From Bryopsis sp. KO-2023 (taxonomy: Eukaryota; Chlorophyta; Ulvophyceae; Bryopsidales; Bryopsidaceae): 64,000 nucleotides of DNA. The notes beneath the pieces are model-generated. The model made no database searches and was not told the DNA's origin. It worked only from the letters and a program-made list of their open reading frames with translations. Numbering within the stretch: position 1 is the first letter of the stretch; each line of letters begins with the position of its first letter. The DNA is taken from positions 5,642,001-5,706,000 of the forward strand of contig BSYQ01000004.1 in the NCBI GenBank assembly GCA_030272585.1, in the 5' to 3' direction. The position numbers and the translations under genes were made by a program. This document shows, piece after piece, positions 1 to 12,000 of this stretch.

Positions 1-41
1 AAAATAAAAACACTTAAGAGTATGTGTGTAACAAATTGCAG

Positions 42-3000
42 CCGAAACAGTCTCAACTGGGACTGGATGCGATGCTGCTGCCACACGCTCCACAATAGCA
101 TGACGTCTGCCCTCAGCACCGCTCCCATTGGAATTCAGGACAGCCTGAAAAAAGCTACGAGGCTGGTGGAGTATTTTTCAAGGTAAGGACATGAAATGAA
201 AAAAGTTATGGAAGTGAACGATACTATAAGGGAATTTTTATTTTTTTTTCTAAGTTGTTAGTGTGCATTGTGGAGGACCTGTCTAGACAGGTCTTTGTCC
301 TGTCCAGAAAAGGTTAATGTCTGTCTAGAACAGGTTGATTCCTGTCCAGACCGGTTCATCACCTGTCAAGGACAGGACGTTTTGCCTGTCTGGACAGGAA
401 GTTTTGCCTGTCTGGAAAGGACAGACCTGTCTAGACAGGTCCTTCTCCTGTCCAGACCGGTTCATCACTTGTCAAGGACAGGACGTTTTGCCTGTCTGGA
501 CAGGAAGTTTTGCCTGTCTGGAAAGGACAGACCTGTCTGGACAGGAGAAGGACCTGTTCAGACAGGTCTATTGCCTGTCTGTTAAAGGTCAGATATGACG
601 TTTGTTTCTTTGTTTTTTGTGTAGATCTACCACAGCCAGGTTCCAGCTCGACACCCTGCAAAGGGAGGACCTGGAGGGTCGAGGCCAGGAGGTGCCCACA
701 GATTCGGAAGACGAGGTGGAGGTGGAGCTTGTGGAGGGAAATACAAACCCCCCCAAAGCCATCCTGAAGCTCAAAGTGCCCCAGGCCACGAGGTGGAATA
801 GCACCTACGCGATGGTGGAGAGGTATGTCATGTTGTTGGTCATTTCTTTTGTTGTTGTTTTTTTTTTCCTTTGTGTTTGTGTTTAACATTGTTGTGCCTT
901 GTGTGTAGGCAGAGATAGGACTTTCCGGTTACGGTACCGTAAACCGTACCGTAACCCCACTCCGGTCACTTACGGTTACGGTAGTTACGGTCCGGACCTG
1001 TGACAGTTTTTCTTAGTGGTAGTGGAAGTGTGGGTTAAGTGGGGTTCGAACTCGTGATCTTCGGATCGCGAGACTTTCTATTTTCGTCCTAACCGCTCGA
1101 CTGAGTGGTAGTTGGTGACGGTTAGTTGGGTGACTGACCGATCATAGTGGGACATTGTGTGAATGTGTGAAAGAGTGAGAGGTGGTTCCGGGGAGGATTC
1201 GAACCTCCGCCGTAACCGTAACTAGACTTTGACCGGTCCGCACTACAAGAGTAGTGTGGTGGTGGACTCGGTGTTCTTTGTAAAGTTCCATTGTCTTATA
1301 CCACTCCCGCGTCTTACAAGTGGTTTCGGAGCGAAAGTGTACAGAGCTACACCGAACGATCGGGCGGCCTGTAGAAGTGGGTTCATCGTGAAGACCGGGG
1401 GGAGAACCAGAAATGTCGGCTGAAGACTTGAACAACGTGCTGGAGTCAGTAGCAGCACTGAAGACGGGGTGTAAAGCACTGGAAGACCGTCTAGGGGAAC
1501 TCGAAGGGTTGGAGATAAAGACAGAAATCGCGAATATCCACAAAGCAGGACAGAACGTGGAGAAACTGGTGAATAAGCATGGCGACGAGTTCGCAAAGGT
1601 TCACAAAGCAGGCTTGGCAGTCGAAAAACTGGCGAATAAGCATGGAGAGTCCTTACAGAAACTGTCGAAAGCGGTCGGCAAGCTCGATGAAGCGGGAGCC
1701 GGGCTACAGGACAAAGTCAAAGCTGTAAAGGAGAAAGTAGCCGAGCTTGGAACCACGAACGAAACCAGACATGTCGAGACTACCGGAAAACTGGAGTTGT
1801 TGGAAAAATCGGCGGGCGAGATCCGCGCGGACATGCTGAAAGTTCGACAGGGAGGCACGAAACTGGAACAGAAGGTGTCAAAAGTGAGCCTCGAAAGCCA
1901 AGCGAACCACCAGAAGCTTATGCAGAAGTTGGACGAACTGACGCTGAGCCAAACCCTACGAGAAACCCAGGCGATGGAGTTTCGGACGGAGACGGACACG
2001 AAGTTTACCACGGTGCTGGCAACGATGACGGAACTTACGGAACAGCAGTCGACGGCGCAGTCTGCTGCAGGTCATACACTGGAAGCAGGCTCAGGCCTGC
2101 ACAAGAAACTATTGGACCTACAAGAACAAATGGCGAACCAGAAGATCGAACTGCAGGCATCGTTACTGTCAGCAAAACACGAAATGGAAGAAAGGATACG
2201 GCAAGCAAGAACAACGGCGGGAGCAACGAGTGGAGGCTCCGCTGCAGGGCCGTCGATACCTGATGCGTGGAACTTCGCGCCTATACGGCTAGGGAATCCT
2301 CCTCAGTTCTTCGGAAAAACCGGAGAAGGAGCTTCAGACTGGGTGGAGAGCATGGAAACCTATTTTGTGGCGTCCGGGTGTCCGGTTGGAAAACGGGCAC
2401 TGCTGGCGTCAACGGTGTTGAGAGGAGCTGCACAAGAGTGGTACACGGTGAAGAAAGCGTCAAACCCGATGGTGATGGCGAGCTGGGATGTGCTGGGGCA
2501 GGAGCTTATCGAATACTTCGACCCCTTTGACAAGGCAGAGACGGCCAGAGACCAGCTATTCAGGCTAACGCACAAGAAGGGCACGCTCAGGGAGCACATC
2601 TCTCTGTTTTCCAAACTCTTGATCAAGACTCCAACTATGGCAACGGAAGACAAAATACATCTCTTCACGCACAGCCTACAGGCGAAGATAAAATCTCACG
2701 TCTTCTTAAACCGTCCTCAGACATTCGACGAGGCTGTTCAGTTGGCACTGCAAGCAGACCGGGCTGCAGGCCGAGCAGGAAACGAGCAGACTCCTTGGTA
2801 CCCAAAACAAAACCGGCAGTATGACGATAAGATGGAGATTGGCGCAGTGTCAGGAGAGAAGTGGAACCAGTCGTCACCCAAGAAAGGGAAATGTCATAAC
2901 TGCGGAAAGTTCGGGCATTTCGCGAGAGAATGTCGATCGAAGAAGAAGGGTGGCCAAAACAAGTCGTCGGGAAACGAGTAGGGCCTCCCTGGACCAGGCC

Positions 3001-6000
3001 AGGAGGGGCGTCAAAGAAGCCTGGACATGCAAATGTGATGTCGGAAATGTCGTCAGGAAGTCGTCAGAATGGTTCTCAAGACAAGGATGGAATGAATGAA
3101 AATCAGAGGATTCTCAGTGGTGGGAAGGTATTAGTGGTCGATAAGGTTGGAGTGGAGACATCTAAAGGATCTCCTGGGAATGGTGCCCAGGCAAATGCAG
3201 GATCCAGATGTAATACTTCTTCATCTTATGGGAGAAGGTTTGGGGGAGGGAAGCTTGCCAGATCCAGTACCTCAGATTCGAGGGCTGGCAAAGGGGATCC
3301 GGACAGCATCAATGCTCAGGGATCCATCCCCACAGTGTTGGGACAATCAAAACAGAAAACCCCTGAGAAGGAAGGGATAACAAAGGACAGAGTACAGTCC
3401 TCCCCTTCTAAAGGATCAGTGGAGGTGCAAACACAGATACAGAGACTCAAGGAATCCACATCTAAGCCCAGAGAGGTCCTCACAGCCTCAGGAGTATGGA
3501 AATCCACACAGGCAACAGGGGATTCACAAGGGGGTCATGGGATTCACAAGAAAGTCAGATTCTCACCACCAGCTGAGACACATTGTCCAACACCAAGCCA
3601 GGAAAAAGTGGAAAACATGATGACAGGGAAATTGGGATCAGTAGGTCAAGGAGACCTGGGATCTACCCTGTTATATGTGCCAGGAAAATTGCACAAACAG
3701 ACAGTCAAATGCCTCATCGATAGTGGAGCCACAGGGGACTTCATGGATGTCCAAACAGCCCAAGAAAATGCATTGAAAATCATTAAGGATGCACATCTGT
3801 CAGTGGAACTGGCAGATGGTTCCAGAATACTGCTAAAACAACAGGCATTGGTGAGAATAAGGATGGGTCCCTGGGTGATAAAAAGGATCTTCTGGATGGT
3901 GCCAAATTTGAAGCACAAAGTCATTCTGGGAAAGGCCTGGCTAGTGGATCACAACCCTCACATCAACTGGAGGAGTCATGTGATTACCATCTGCAGACCT
4001 AACAAAGTTCCCATCAAGCTTCAAGGATATCATCCAAAGGTGGCAGCAGTCCAAGATCCACAGGAGATCAACCTACTCTCAGCCAGTGAAGCTAAGAGAT
4101 GCCTGAAGAACAGAGATGGAGAAGCATACCTGGTGCTGGTCAGGAAAACACAGGATCCTCAAGCATCAGGAGAAATCAATGCAGCCAAGCAGATCAGGAA
4201 TCCTGGTGAATCAATGGAAGTCAAGGGTACAGAGGATGGTACAGATGCAAATTTCAAAAGCATGGTTGATGGACTGGATGATGAACTCAGGGAGCTAAAG
4301 GATGTCCTGAATGATTATAAGGATGTCTTCCCAATGGATCTACCCAGTCATCTACCACCTCACAGACCATGGGACATGAAAATTCCTCTGAAGGGTGATG
4401 CAAAACCAATTTTTGGCCCATTATATAAGCAGAGCCCAAAAGAATTGGATGCCTTAAAGGAGCAGTTGGATTACTTACTGGAGAAAGGGATGATAAGACC
4501 AAGCCACAGCAACTTTGGAGCACCTGTACTCTTTGTCCCCAAACCTGGAGGGGCATTGAGATTCTGTGTGGACTACAGAGCATTGAACAGGGCTACCAAG
4601 ATCACCCAATTTCCCATCCCCAGGATGGATGAGATGTTGGACAGGCTGGGGCATGCAAAATATTTCAGTAAAGTGGATCTCAGGGCAGGATTCTGGCAGT
4701 TGAGGATGGCTCCAGGGGAAGAAGGAAAAACAGCATTCAGGACCAAATATGGACAATATGAATTTTTAGTCATGCCAATGGGTCTGAGTGGATCTCCTGG
4801 ACATTTTATGTCCATGATGAATGAGATCTTAGCTCCATTCATTGATAAATTTGTCCAAGTGTTTTTGGATGACATCCTGATTTATTCCTCTACACCTGAA
4901 GAGCATGCCCAACACATGAAGCTAGTACTGGAGGCCCTCAGGAAGCATAAGCTATATGCAAAGCTGGTTAAATCTGCAGTGGGCAAGAAGGAAGTGGATT
5001 TTCTGGGAACATGGGTCACTCACCAAGGAGTTCAGCCTATGGCTGACAAGCTGGATGCCATCAAGCAGTGGCCTACACCATCAAATGTGCATGATGTCAG
5101 GAGCTTCCTGGGATTATGTTGTTTCTACAGAAGATTTGTGGCCAATTTCAGTGGTAAAGCTGCAGCATTGACCAACCTGACCAAAGGGAATCAACAATTC
5201 ATCTGGGGTGAAGAAGAAAAACAAGCATTTGAGGATCTCAAGGATGCACTTTGCTCAGCACCTGTCCTGATACATCCAAGGGAGGATTGGCCTTGGATTG
5301 TGGCTACTGATGGCAGTCAATCAGGAGTGGGGGGAGTGCTAATGCAGGAAGGGCCAGATGGATTGCATCCTGTAGCATTTGAATCCCACAAGCTGACAGA
5401 TGCAGAATCAAGGTATCCTATACATGAGATTGAATTACTGGGGATTGTCCACTGTCTCAAGAAGTGGAGGGCATATTTGGAAGGAAGGGAGTTTGTTCTG
5501 AGGACAGACAACCAGTCCTTAGTTTGGCTGGATTCTCAACAGCATCTCAGCAGAAGACAAGCTAGATGGGTGGAATTCCTAGCTCCTTTCAGGTTCCAAA
5601 CTGTCCACATCCCAGGGAAGGATAATGTGGTGGCTGATGCACTATCAAGATGTCCACATCCAGTGGATCCAAGGGATTCTGGAAGTGGAGGGGGAGATTT
5701 GAAGGCATCTACACCAACTGGCACAACAAAAACTCTTGTACAGCATGATGGCAAGGTTCAGAGGTACCAAGGCTTGGGGGCCTGGGGGGAGAATCATCCA
5801 CAGGATCTTGTGTTTGATGAACAACCAGGAGAGCCATTGGGTTCCAGATTGGTGAAGGTTACTGGATGCCAAACTGGAAAGCTGCCTGAGAGACTGAAAA
5901 CAGATGTGATGCCAAGTGATGCAAGAGGAGGTACCAAATGGGGTACTGGAAAAGGATTGTCAAGATCTGATGAACAAATCAATGCACTGGAGAAGTCATC

Positions 6001-9000
6001 CATGGAACCTATGGCTCAGGGGAGTCCAAAGGAGGTTGCTGATGCTCAGATGAATGATGAACATTGCAAGGAAATCCTGAAGAGACTAGAATCTGACATC
6101 CAGACCCAAAGGGTGTTCAAGATGTCTGCTGATGGAGTTCTACAGACTGTGGAAGGAAAGATTGTGGTGCCACAAAGTCTTAAAGCAATGGTGATGAAGG
6201 AAGGGCATGACAGTTTGATTGGAGGACATAAGGGAAAGGAGAGAACCCTGTCTACACTACAGCAGAACTTTTGGTGGAAGAAGATGTCTCAAGAGGTAGC
6301 TCAATATTGCAGGAGCTGTCCTGTATGTCAGAAGACCAAGTCATCTACCCAAAAGATTGCTGGAGACCTACAACCATTGCAGATCCCCAACAGGAGATGG
6401 AGCTCAGTGAGCTTGGATCTCATCACAGGACTACCAAGGACTGAGAGGGGAAAGGATGCTATAGTGGTGTTTGTGGACAGGATGTCCAAAATGTCCCACT
6501 TTTGTGCAACCCAAGGAACCATTGGAGCTACAGGAATGGCCAGGATGCTGTTTGATGAGGTCTGGAGGCATCATGGAATGCCTGAAGACCTGGTATCTGA
6601 CAGAGATGCCAGATTCACCTCTGAGCTGTGGAAGGAATTGATGAAGCTGGTAGGAACCACATTGAAGATGTCATCTGCCAGGCATCCACAATCAGATGGC
6701 CAGACAGAAAGGCTCAACAGAATCCTGGAAGAGAGCCTCAGAGCTTATGTCAGCCATTCACAAACAGACTGGGATTTGAAATTGAGTGCAGCTGAATTTG
6801 TGTACAACCAAGGGAAACAATCCAGTACTGGGTATAGCCCATTCTATTTGAATTCTGGAGAAGAACCTTTGGTGCCTGCAGCCTTATTGGGGAGGAAGAA
6901 GATTGAGACACCCATCAGAGGTGTGGATGAAATCTTGAATGATCTGAAGATGGATGTGGAGGTAGCCAAGACATGCATTGCTAGAGCTCAGAACAGACAG
7001 AAGCAAAGTGCAGACAAGCACAGGAGAACAGATGAGTTCAGTGTGGATGACATGGTCCTCCTGAGTACTAAAGACTTGAAGCTGGCTGGAGACAGATGCA
7101 AGAAGCTTGGACCCAAATATGTGGGACCATTCAGAGTGCTGAAGAGAGTGGGCCAAGTGGCCTATGAATTGGAAGTGCCCCAGCAGTGGAGTCTACATCC
7201 AGTGTTCCACATATCCAAGTTGAGAAGATACATCCAGGATGAACAGCATGGGGAAAGGGAACCCAACCCAGTTCCTCCTGAGATCATTGATGGAAACACA
7301 GAGTTCCATGTGGAGAGGATATTGGATCACAGAGAGATCAAGAGAGGCAGAGGCAGGGGGAGGACCTCAAGAGAGTTCCTCATCAGATGGCAGGGGTATG
7401 ATAGAGGCCATGACAGTTGGGAGCCTATCAGGAATCTGGAAAACTGCCCAGAAATTGCAGCAGCATACTTCCAGCAAAACAATCTGGAGGCATCAAACCA
7501 AGAAAAGAAGATTTGGAAATGGAGTTGATTGAGATTGATGTCTACAGTGAGTACAAATGAGAGATATCCCTGAAGAGACAAGGGAATGAGAAAAGAATTT
7601 TAGTCTATGACTGATGGGGGTTCAGGGGAGATGGTGTTAGTGCTGAGACCAGGTCAGCTATTTTCTTTTCTACTGTCTTTGGGATGGTCTTTCAGATGGG
7701 GTGTTCCTTTTTGCTTTCTGGAGAGTCTTTGGGGATTTTCTTTTGCTTTGAGGGGTGTTCTATTTCTTTGCTGGGTTTTACTATGTGCTTATGGTGACCT
7801 TAGGACTGGGGGTCCAGCTTCCCAAGGTCAGGGGGAGTCTTGTGACAGTTTTTCTTAGTGGTAGTGGAAGTGTGGGTTAAGTGGGGTTCGAACTCGTGAT
7901 CTTCGGATCGCGAGACTTTCTATTTTCGTCCTAACCGCTCGGCTGAGTGGTAGTTGGTGACGGTTAGTTGGGTGACTGACCGATCATAGTGGGACATTGT
8001 GTGAATGTGTGAAAGAGTGAGAGGTGGTTCCGGGGAGGATTCGAACCTCCGCCGTAACCGTAACTAGACTTTGACCGGTCCGCACTACAAGAGTAGTGTG
8101 GTGGTGGACTCGGTGTTCTTTGTAAAGTTCCATTGTCTTATACCACTCCCGCGTCTTACAGGACCGGAGTGGTTTTCGTGCTCGGAACCGGACCACCGTA
8201 CCACTCCGTACTGCTCCGGTACCGGACCGTACCGACCGTAACCACCGTACCAACCGTAAACCGTAAATAGTAACCCCCGCAGGGTCCCGAGAACCCAAAG
8301 GAACCCAAGGGGATTCGAACCCACGACCTTACAGACTACAGCCTAACGCTTTAACACTGAACCACACTACTTCACGATGATTTAGGGGCTACCGTAGCTA
8401 TACCGTACCTGTTCCGTACCGTAAAAACAACATATTACTCCGGTTACGGTCAGAGATAGGACTTGGGCCAAATTTTTGGTCCGACTCCGGTCCGGTCCGG
8501 TTACGGTCGGGTTACGGTCACCGTACTACGGCCGTAACTCCGTACCGTAACCGGAGTAATATGTTATTTTTACGGTACGGAACAGGTACGGTATAACTAC
8601 GGTAGGCCCTAAATCACCGTGAAGTAGCGTGGTTCAGTGCTAAAGCGTTAGGCTGCAGTCAGTAGGGTCGCGGGTTCGAATCCCCCTGGGTTCCTTTGGA
8701 ATTGCGGGACCCTGCGGGGGTCACTTTCTACGGTTTACGGTTGTTACGGCCGTTACGGTCGTTACGGTCCGGTACGGAGCGGTACGGAGTGGTACGGTGC
8801 TACGGTTACGGCCGTAAAAGTACGATTTTCTGACGAAAATTGTACTCCGGTTACGGTCCGGTTACGGTGGTTACGGTCCGGTTACGGTGACCGTAACCGT
8901 AAAGTCCTATCTGTGGTTACGGTACGGAGTTACGGCCGTAATACGGAACCGTAAACCGACCGTAACCGGACCGGACCGTAGCCGGACCAAAAATTTGGCC

Positions 9001-12000
9001 CAAGTCCTATCTCTGTGTGTAGGCTGCTGAAGCTGGAAAAACCGGTGCGTGCATGGCTGGATGCCCACCACACCCAACTGCCGGAAGGAGCGCTGGAAAG
9101 GGCGGACTGGTAGGCCTTCACATGAACTCGTTTTGATGTAAATCCCAAGCAGTCATGGGCTGCACAGGACAGGGTTCTGTGCAGGTTCTGTGCACCCTGT
9201 CCTGTCCTGTCCTGTTTTCCGAAAATCCACAGGACAGACCCACGTCTGTCCTGTACTGTACAATCCCTGTATGAAACAGAAGTTCGACCCCCTGTGCAAC
9301 CTGTGCGCCCACGTGCGATTGTGCGCAGCACAGTGCGTTGTCTGTGCAGCACAGTGCTGCACAGACGGCGCACTGTGCTGCACAGACAACGCACTGTGCT
9401 GCACAGACAACGCACTGTGCTGCACAGACAACGCACTGTGCTGCACAGTGCGTTCTCTCACTCTTTCACGGCATCGCCACTACAAATAGAAGGGCGCAAC
9501 CATTCCTGCCCTTTCGACGTTTTCGCTTGCCGAACCCTTGCCGACCTGTGTGCGTACCTACAGCAAAAAAAGGAAAAGAAAAGAGAGAAGGAAAATGGCC
9601 CCCAAAAAGATCATCGCTACTTTTGAGGAGAGGGAGGAGCGCGCGTTGCTGGAATTCGATCAAAGGGAGACGGCTCGCCTTCAAGAGTGTAGTGGGGCAG
9701 CTGTCACGCCAGAAAGAGAGGGCCAGAGCATGGGATTGGAGACGCCAAATCGACAGGCAGGGACAGGAGGAACAGGAGGAACAGGAGAAACAGGAGGGTC
9801 AAGAGCAGTAGGAGGGTCAGGAGGGTCAGGAGTGTCAGGAGGGACAGGAGTGACAGGAGGGAGAGGAGGGAGAGGAGGGAGAGGAGGGAGAGGAGGGAGA
9901 GGAGGGAGAGGAGGGAGAGGAGGGAGAGGAGGGAGAGGCTCCAAAGCACAGGGGAGCAGACCAAGGAGGAAAAACACCCTGCATGGGGTGTTGAAGCCCA
10001 TAGCAAAGGGGAAGGGAAAGGAGTCGATGCACAGGGCCTTCGAGCAGGGGGAAGGGGAAGGGAAAGGAGCCGATGCACAGGGCCTTCGAGCAGGGGGAAG
10101 GGGAAGGGGAGGAGGTGATGGAGGTGAAGGAGGTGCCCGCCCGCAAGGTAAGAATTTGTTTTTGCTGTTCATGTTGAGCTGTGGGGGGGGGGACTGCATG
10201 TGCATGTGCATGTGCATGTGCATGTGAATGTGAATGTCAATTTTTATGTTGAAATTTTTGAATGTCCAGCCTGAACTGGGGGGGGGGACTGCATGTGCAT
10301 GTGCATGTGCATGTGCATGTGCATGTGCATGTGCATGTGAATGTGAATGTGAATGTTAATTTTGATGTTGAAATGTTTGAATGTCCAGCCTGAACTGGGG
10401 GGGGGACTGCATGTGCATGTGATGTGCATGTTAATGCTGTGTTCTGAATTTTGAATTTTGTGTGTTAATGTTTTGTAGGGAAAGTCACCCCTGCGATGGG
10501 TGCGGCCCCTGTACATGATCGATGGGGTCATGAACAAGGAAGTCACGGAGCAGGGTGGTCGGAAGGTGGTGAAGGTAAGTGATTTTGTGCTGTTTTCTTG
10601 TATAAACTCTTTTCCTGCTTCTGCAGTTGCATGTTTTTTTAATAACAACCTGTTTGAAAGAAAGGAAAAAAAAAAAGGCAGTGCACAGATAGTGCACAGA
10701 TAGTGCACAGATAGTGCACAGGTAGTGCACAGATATGAACAGATATGAACAGATAGTGAACAGATAGTGAACAGACCCGCACAGACCCGTACAGAATGTG
10801 GACAGATAGTGCACAGACACTGCCTGTGCCCATTACTGATGTGTTTGTGTTTTTTTGTTTGTTTGTTTCATAGGTTGTCTGCAACCTGTGTGGGGAGCGG
10901 GTCTCCTTCCACAACAGCAGCCTGACCACCCCCGTGGCGCATGCGAAGACCCACCGGATCTTCAATGCGGAGGACCTCGACAACCGCCTGGCCCAGCTAG
11001 AGTAAGTATAAGTTCTGTTGCTGTTTCTGTTTCAGTTTCAATCCTGTTTGTATGTTTTAATCCTGTTTGTTCGTTTGAATCCTGTTTGTGTGTTTGTTTG
11101 AATCTTGTTTCTGTTGCTAATCCTGTTTCTATGTGTTCCAGCCCCAATGCCAAAACCGACACCACCCGGGCCGATGTGATGGAGAGGTACATCACGGCAG
11201 CCCCCTACCAGGCCCGGACACATGCGTGGGAGAGGATCGCCCGAGGTGCTGCCCTTTGGGTGGCGATGGAAGGCCTCCCACTCTCAGTCTGTGAGAGTGA
11301 GGCCTTCCAACACTACAGTGCCCTCCTCAACCCCAAAGCACCAAAACTCTCAAGGAAAACAGTCACAAGCAGGGTAAGTACATGTGTGTTTTGTTTCCCT
11401 GTGTAATCTCTGTGCACTGTCTGTGCACCTGTGCTATGTCTGTGGAACATCTGTGCTGTCTCTGTGTATGGTCTGTGTGTTACCTGTGTGCATCTGTGCA
11501 ATGTCTGTGTTGATCCTGTGCAATGTCTGTGTTATCCCTGTGCTGTGTCTGTGGGTCACTTGTGTTGCATGTGTGCTGTTTCTGTGCTCTGTGTGGTGTG
11601 TTTTTTCACTGTTGGTGCATCTGGTGCAGGTAGAATCCCTTTACGAGGAGGGGGTGGCAAAGATGCGGGAGAGCATGAAGCGGCTGCAGGAAAGGCAACA
11701 GAAGCCAGCCCTGACCTGCGACATATGGACCAGTCGCAGGCAGGACAAATTCATGACACTGACAGTGCATGGAATGGACGACACGGTGCAGCCTTGGAGG
11801 ATGAAGACGTGGGTGCTGGGAGCGATGCCCATCCAAGAAGACTCCGCAACTTCAAATGGTGAGTATGGTTTTGTTTTTGTCATTGTGTTTGTTTTTGTTT
11901 TTGTTTTTGCTTCTGTTTTTGTTTCTGTTTTTGCTTCTGTTTTTGTTTTTGTTTATGTTATTGTTATTGTTATTGTTTTTGTTTTTCTTTCTGTTTTTGT

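Larger units (their letters stand above)
999..8160 (+). mobile_element. Chromovirus-1: complete Ty3/gypsy LTR retrotransposon (7162 bp)
   Basis: Two 320-bp LTRs (999-1318, 7841-8160) starting TGTGACAG and ending CTTACA differ at a single base (A/G in CTCGACTGAG versus CTCGGCTGAG). The element is flanked by the 5-bp duplication ggacc (994-998, 8161-8165). In order it has LTR, primer binding site, gag, pol with a C-terminal chromodomain, a noncoding 3' stretch, a purine-rich tract and LTR. Near-identical LTRs and intact ORFs indicate a very recent insertion. A marked oddity is the complete absence of CpG from 3720 to 7888, while the LTR and gag are CpG-rich. Confidence 0.97.
910..9015 (-). mobile_element. 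MITE-1a: ~466-bp hAT-type MITE (reverse), expanded to 8.1 kb by two nested insertions
   Basis: Both ends carry the family terminal repeat: CAGAGATAGGACTT at 910 and AAGTCCTATCTCTG ending at 9015. It is flanked by the 8-bp duplication tgtgtagg (902-909 and 9016-9023). Without chromovirus-1 (999-8160 plus one ggacc) and MITE-1b (8451-8915 plus one gttacggt), about 466 bp remain. That matches the 464-bp length of the other copies, in reverse orientation. The insertion sits exactly on the splice acceptor of a hAT-A transposase exon, and the duplication re-creates gtgtag on the exon side. Rich in CCGTAACCG-like repeats; no coding capacity of its own. Confidence 0.9.

Noticed and set aside
7607-7858. 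Small membrane-like ORF after chromovirus-1 pol
   Set aside because: Hydrophobic only because of T/G-rich composition; it overlaps the 3' LTR start and has no counterpart in chromovirus-2.
9340-9445. CRISPR-like direct repeats
   Set aside because: The ~21-bp units are contiguous with no unique spacers, occur in eukaryotic DNA, and lie in the subterminal zone of a hAT transposon.
9681-10223. Long minus-strand frames rich in Pro/Leu/His opposite hAT-B exon 1
   Set aside because: Shadows of the GGAGGGAGA minisatellite and the CATGTG array; no start context or domain.
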